NCBI RefSeq assembly: GCF_007954275.1
Contig: NZ_VOLT01000001.1
Location: forward strand, 496,001-560,000
Direction of reading: 5' to 3'
Length of the DNA stretch: 64,000 bases
From: Colwellia demingiae
GTDB lineage: Bacteria > Pseudomonadota > Gammaproteobacteria > Enterobacterales > Alteromonadaceae
Shown here: positions 62,723 through 64,000 of the stretch, piece by piece
How the letters are laid out: every line of letters begins with the position of its first letter
Numbering within the stretch: position 1 is the stretch's first letter
Notes under the pieces: generated by a model
The model's input: only the letters and a program-made list of their open reading frames with translations
Databases searched by the model: none
What the model was told of the DNA's origin: nothing
Translations under genes and position numbers: made by a program

Positions 62723-63793
62723 TTACTTTACCTCATTAACCTTAACACTATAAGTAGGCTTAAAGTTACTTGGAGATAACGACAATCCAGTATTTAGCTT
62801 ATGTATAGTTTCTTGATCTATCGTGATTATTTCAGGTGCTTGCAAAACTTTCACCTTCCCTGTTTGTAAGTAATCAACGGCTTGGTTAATGGCCATTTTT
62901 CCTTGCAGTACCATTTGATCTGAATTGGCCATTAAAATTTTATGACGCTTAATACCACGATAAACGCCATGACTAAGGTAATGACTTAGGATCTCAGGTT
63001 GTTGCCCTTTAGGTAATCCCCCTACTTCATTTATTGCCATTTCAGCCATCACGGCATTGCCCGCTAAATAATCGATATTGTTATATTTTTTTAAAGTGTC
63101 TTTTAACAACGAAAACTGAGTTATCTTCTCGTTTAAGCCATGCTCAATGGCTATTATTTCAATAAGACTATTTACGAGTGCAGCTTGTAAACCTTTAGTT
63201 GATTGTAAACTGCCTCCTCCCCTTTTAGGCCCAGGGAACCAAGCAAGTTTTGCTGGTGTCGCATTGAAGTGATTTTTATGGTGCTTAACCAGATATTCCC
63301 CCAACTGATAGCCCATTTGATACCAGGAAACTCCGGTTCTGCCACTAATATTCTTAGTGGCTATTTCATTTACTAAGGCAAAAACTGGCGTATGCTGGTT
63401 AACTTGTGCAAGTTTCTGATTTAATGCCTCAAAATTAACCGAACCGACTAATATTGCACTTGCTTGCCAGTGAATACATTGCTCAATTTGTCTTAACTGT
63501 TCATCCTTGTTCTGGTAGCCTCCGGCATCTAGGACTTTTAATTCAATTGATCTTTGTTTTGCTTGTTCAGTCATGCCAAAATTAATGCTGAGCCAATAAG
63601 AATCTTTTAGATGAGGGTAGACCGCACATAATTTAATTTTACCTGCCGATACTTTACCTACAGATAGGTCGCTTACTGGTATAGTACTCGTTGCTCGTTT
63701 GTTATTTAACTGATCTTGATTAGCTGCAGTTGCAGTTGGTAACAGCAATAAACAATGAATAATAATTAGTAGAAACATTAAAAGTATTTTCAC
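62723..63793 (-). CDS. torT: periplasmic TMAO-binding sensor protein TorT
   Basis: A 356-residue periplasmic binding protein of the LacI/ribose-binding fold. After a signal peptide ('LLMFLLIIIHCLLLLPTATA') come 'KLCAVYPHLKDSYWLSINFGMTEQAKQRSIELKVLDAGGYQNKDEQLRQIEQCI', 'SAILVGSVNFEAL', and 'AWFPGPKRGGGSLQSTKGLQAAL'. In E. coli TorT binds TMAO and then contacts the TorS periplasmic domain. Divergent from torS with only 52 bases between. Confidence 0.93.
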   Translation of the reverse strand: MKILLMFLLIIIHCLLLLPTATAANQDQLNNKRATSTIPVSDLSVGKVSAGKIKLCAVYPHLKDSYWLSINFGMTEQAKQRSIELKVLDAGGYQNKDEQLRQIEQCIHWQASAILVGSVNFEALNQKLAQVNQHTPVFALVNEIATKNISGRTGVSWYQMGYQLGEYLVKHHKNHFNATPAKLAWFPGPKRGGGSLQSTKGLQAALVNSLIEIIAIEHGLNEKITQFSLLKDTLKKYNNIDYLAGNAVMAEMAINEVGGLPKGQQPEILSHYLSHGVYRGIKRHKILMANSDQMVLQGKMAINQAVDYLQTGKVKVLQAPEIITIDQETIHKLNTGLSLSPSNFKPTYSVKVNEVK

Positions 63794-63845
63794 AAAAAAC
63801 TCTATTTAAAATTAATACACGGGTCGTGTAAAAGAGGATATTACA

Positions 63846-64000
63846 TTGCACTTTCGTCGAAGTATAGGTAACAAACTATTATTTGCCTTTAGCTTTGTTG
63901 CGGGTTTACTGCTGTTTGTTAGTATTGTTGCTTGGAACGGCCTCAGCCTTATTGCCAGCACTGGTGATATCATTACTCAACAAACATTACCTACGCTTTC
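63846..64000 (+). CDS. torS: sensor kinase TorS, 5' part only
   Basis: The first 51 codons of a gene leaving the window. A TTG start (GAGGAT eight bases upstream) begins 'MHFRRSIGNKLLFAFSFVAG', then a membrane helix ('LLLFVSIVAWNGLSLI') and the beginning of a periplasmic domain ('STGDIITQQTLPTLS'). This is the N-terminal layout of TorS, the unorthodox hybrid kinase that senses TMAO via TorT. Domains for phosphorylation lie outside. Assigned mainly from the torT/torR neighbourhood. Confidence 0.85.
   Translation, partial: MHFRRSIGNKLLFAFSFVAGLLLFVSIVAWNGLSLIASTGDIITQQTLPTL

Noticed and set aside
1..64000. Mobile elements, CRISPR arrays, tRNA/rRNA genes, prophage
   Set aside because: No transposase, integrase, direct-repeat array, tRNA cloverleaf or rRNA sequence was seen on reading either strand.

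Overview
The window looks like chromosomal DNA of a marine, cold-water type gammaproteobacterium of the Alteromonadales (Colwellia or Thalassotalea-like). This is an inference. It rests on the AT-rich base composition, a complete torECAD-torF-torRTS trimethylamine N-oxide (TMAO) respiration locus of Shewanella/Colwellia layout, a GlyGly-CTERM protease, and frequent TTG/GTG starts. I saw no rRNA, tRNA, CRISPR array, phage gene or insertion sequence.

Layout. 1-6.3 kb is a mixed region: a LysR regulator cut by the window edge, an RluE-type pseudouridine synthase, a short Rho-like ATPase without the usual N-terminal RNA-binding domain, a VOC-fold enzyme, an unknown three-helix membrane protein and a double NTF2/SnoaL-like protein. 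6.7-22.2 kb is a quinoprotein (PQQ) alcohol oxidation island. A four-gene ABC/beta-propeller module reads leftwards. A cytochrome c550, a periplasmic binding protein and a PQQ alcohol dehydrogenase read rightwards, followed by an aldehyde dehydrogenase, a NosR-like flavin/Fe-S membrane protein, and a FIST sensor overlapping a PAS-rich hybrid histidine kinase. The dehydrogenase carries the extra aspartate that marks lanthanide-dependent enzymes.

22.3-31.2 kb holds a leftward cytochrome bd operon, cydA-cydB-cydX-cydD-cydC plus a small DUF3365 cytochrome. Facing it is a sigma-54 activator whose PAS domain has four cysteines. 31.3-35.0 kb has a giant AsmA-like envelope protein (DUF748) and an HU histone-like gene. 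35.1-43.4 kb is a cyanophycin island: CphA-prime, CphA, cyanophycinase, an isoaspartyl dipeptidase and a PTS-IIC-like permease. This could make, degrade and perhaps transport products of the Asp/Arg storage polymer. The dipeptidase replaces the usual carboxylated metal-bridging lysine with glutamate.

44-55.3 kb is accessory: an NRDE/TANGO2 protein, an exported VOC protein, a TerB-like protein, MarC, a TolC-HlyD-two-permease export operon with no ATPase of its own, two small unknowns and a secreted trypsin-like protease. 55.9-64 kb is the TMAO respiration locus. TorE, TorC, TorA and TorD form one operon. TorF (outer-membrane protein) is separate, TorR faces it, and TorT faces the start of TorS, which runs off the end. 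Sites matching the E. coli TorR box lie upstream of torE and between torF and torR.

Taken together, the window encodes periplasmic alcohol oxidation feeding electrons to cytochrome c, a high-affinity quinol oxidase, anaerobic TMAO reduction and a nitrogen/carbon storage polymer. This suits an organism meeting fluctuating oxygen and nutrients.
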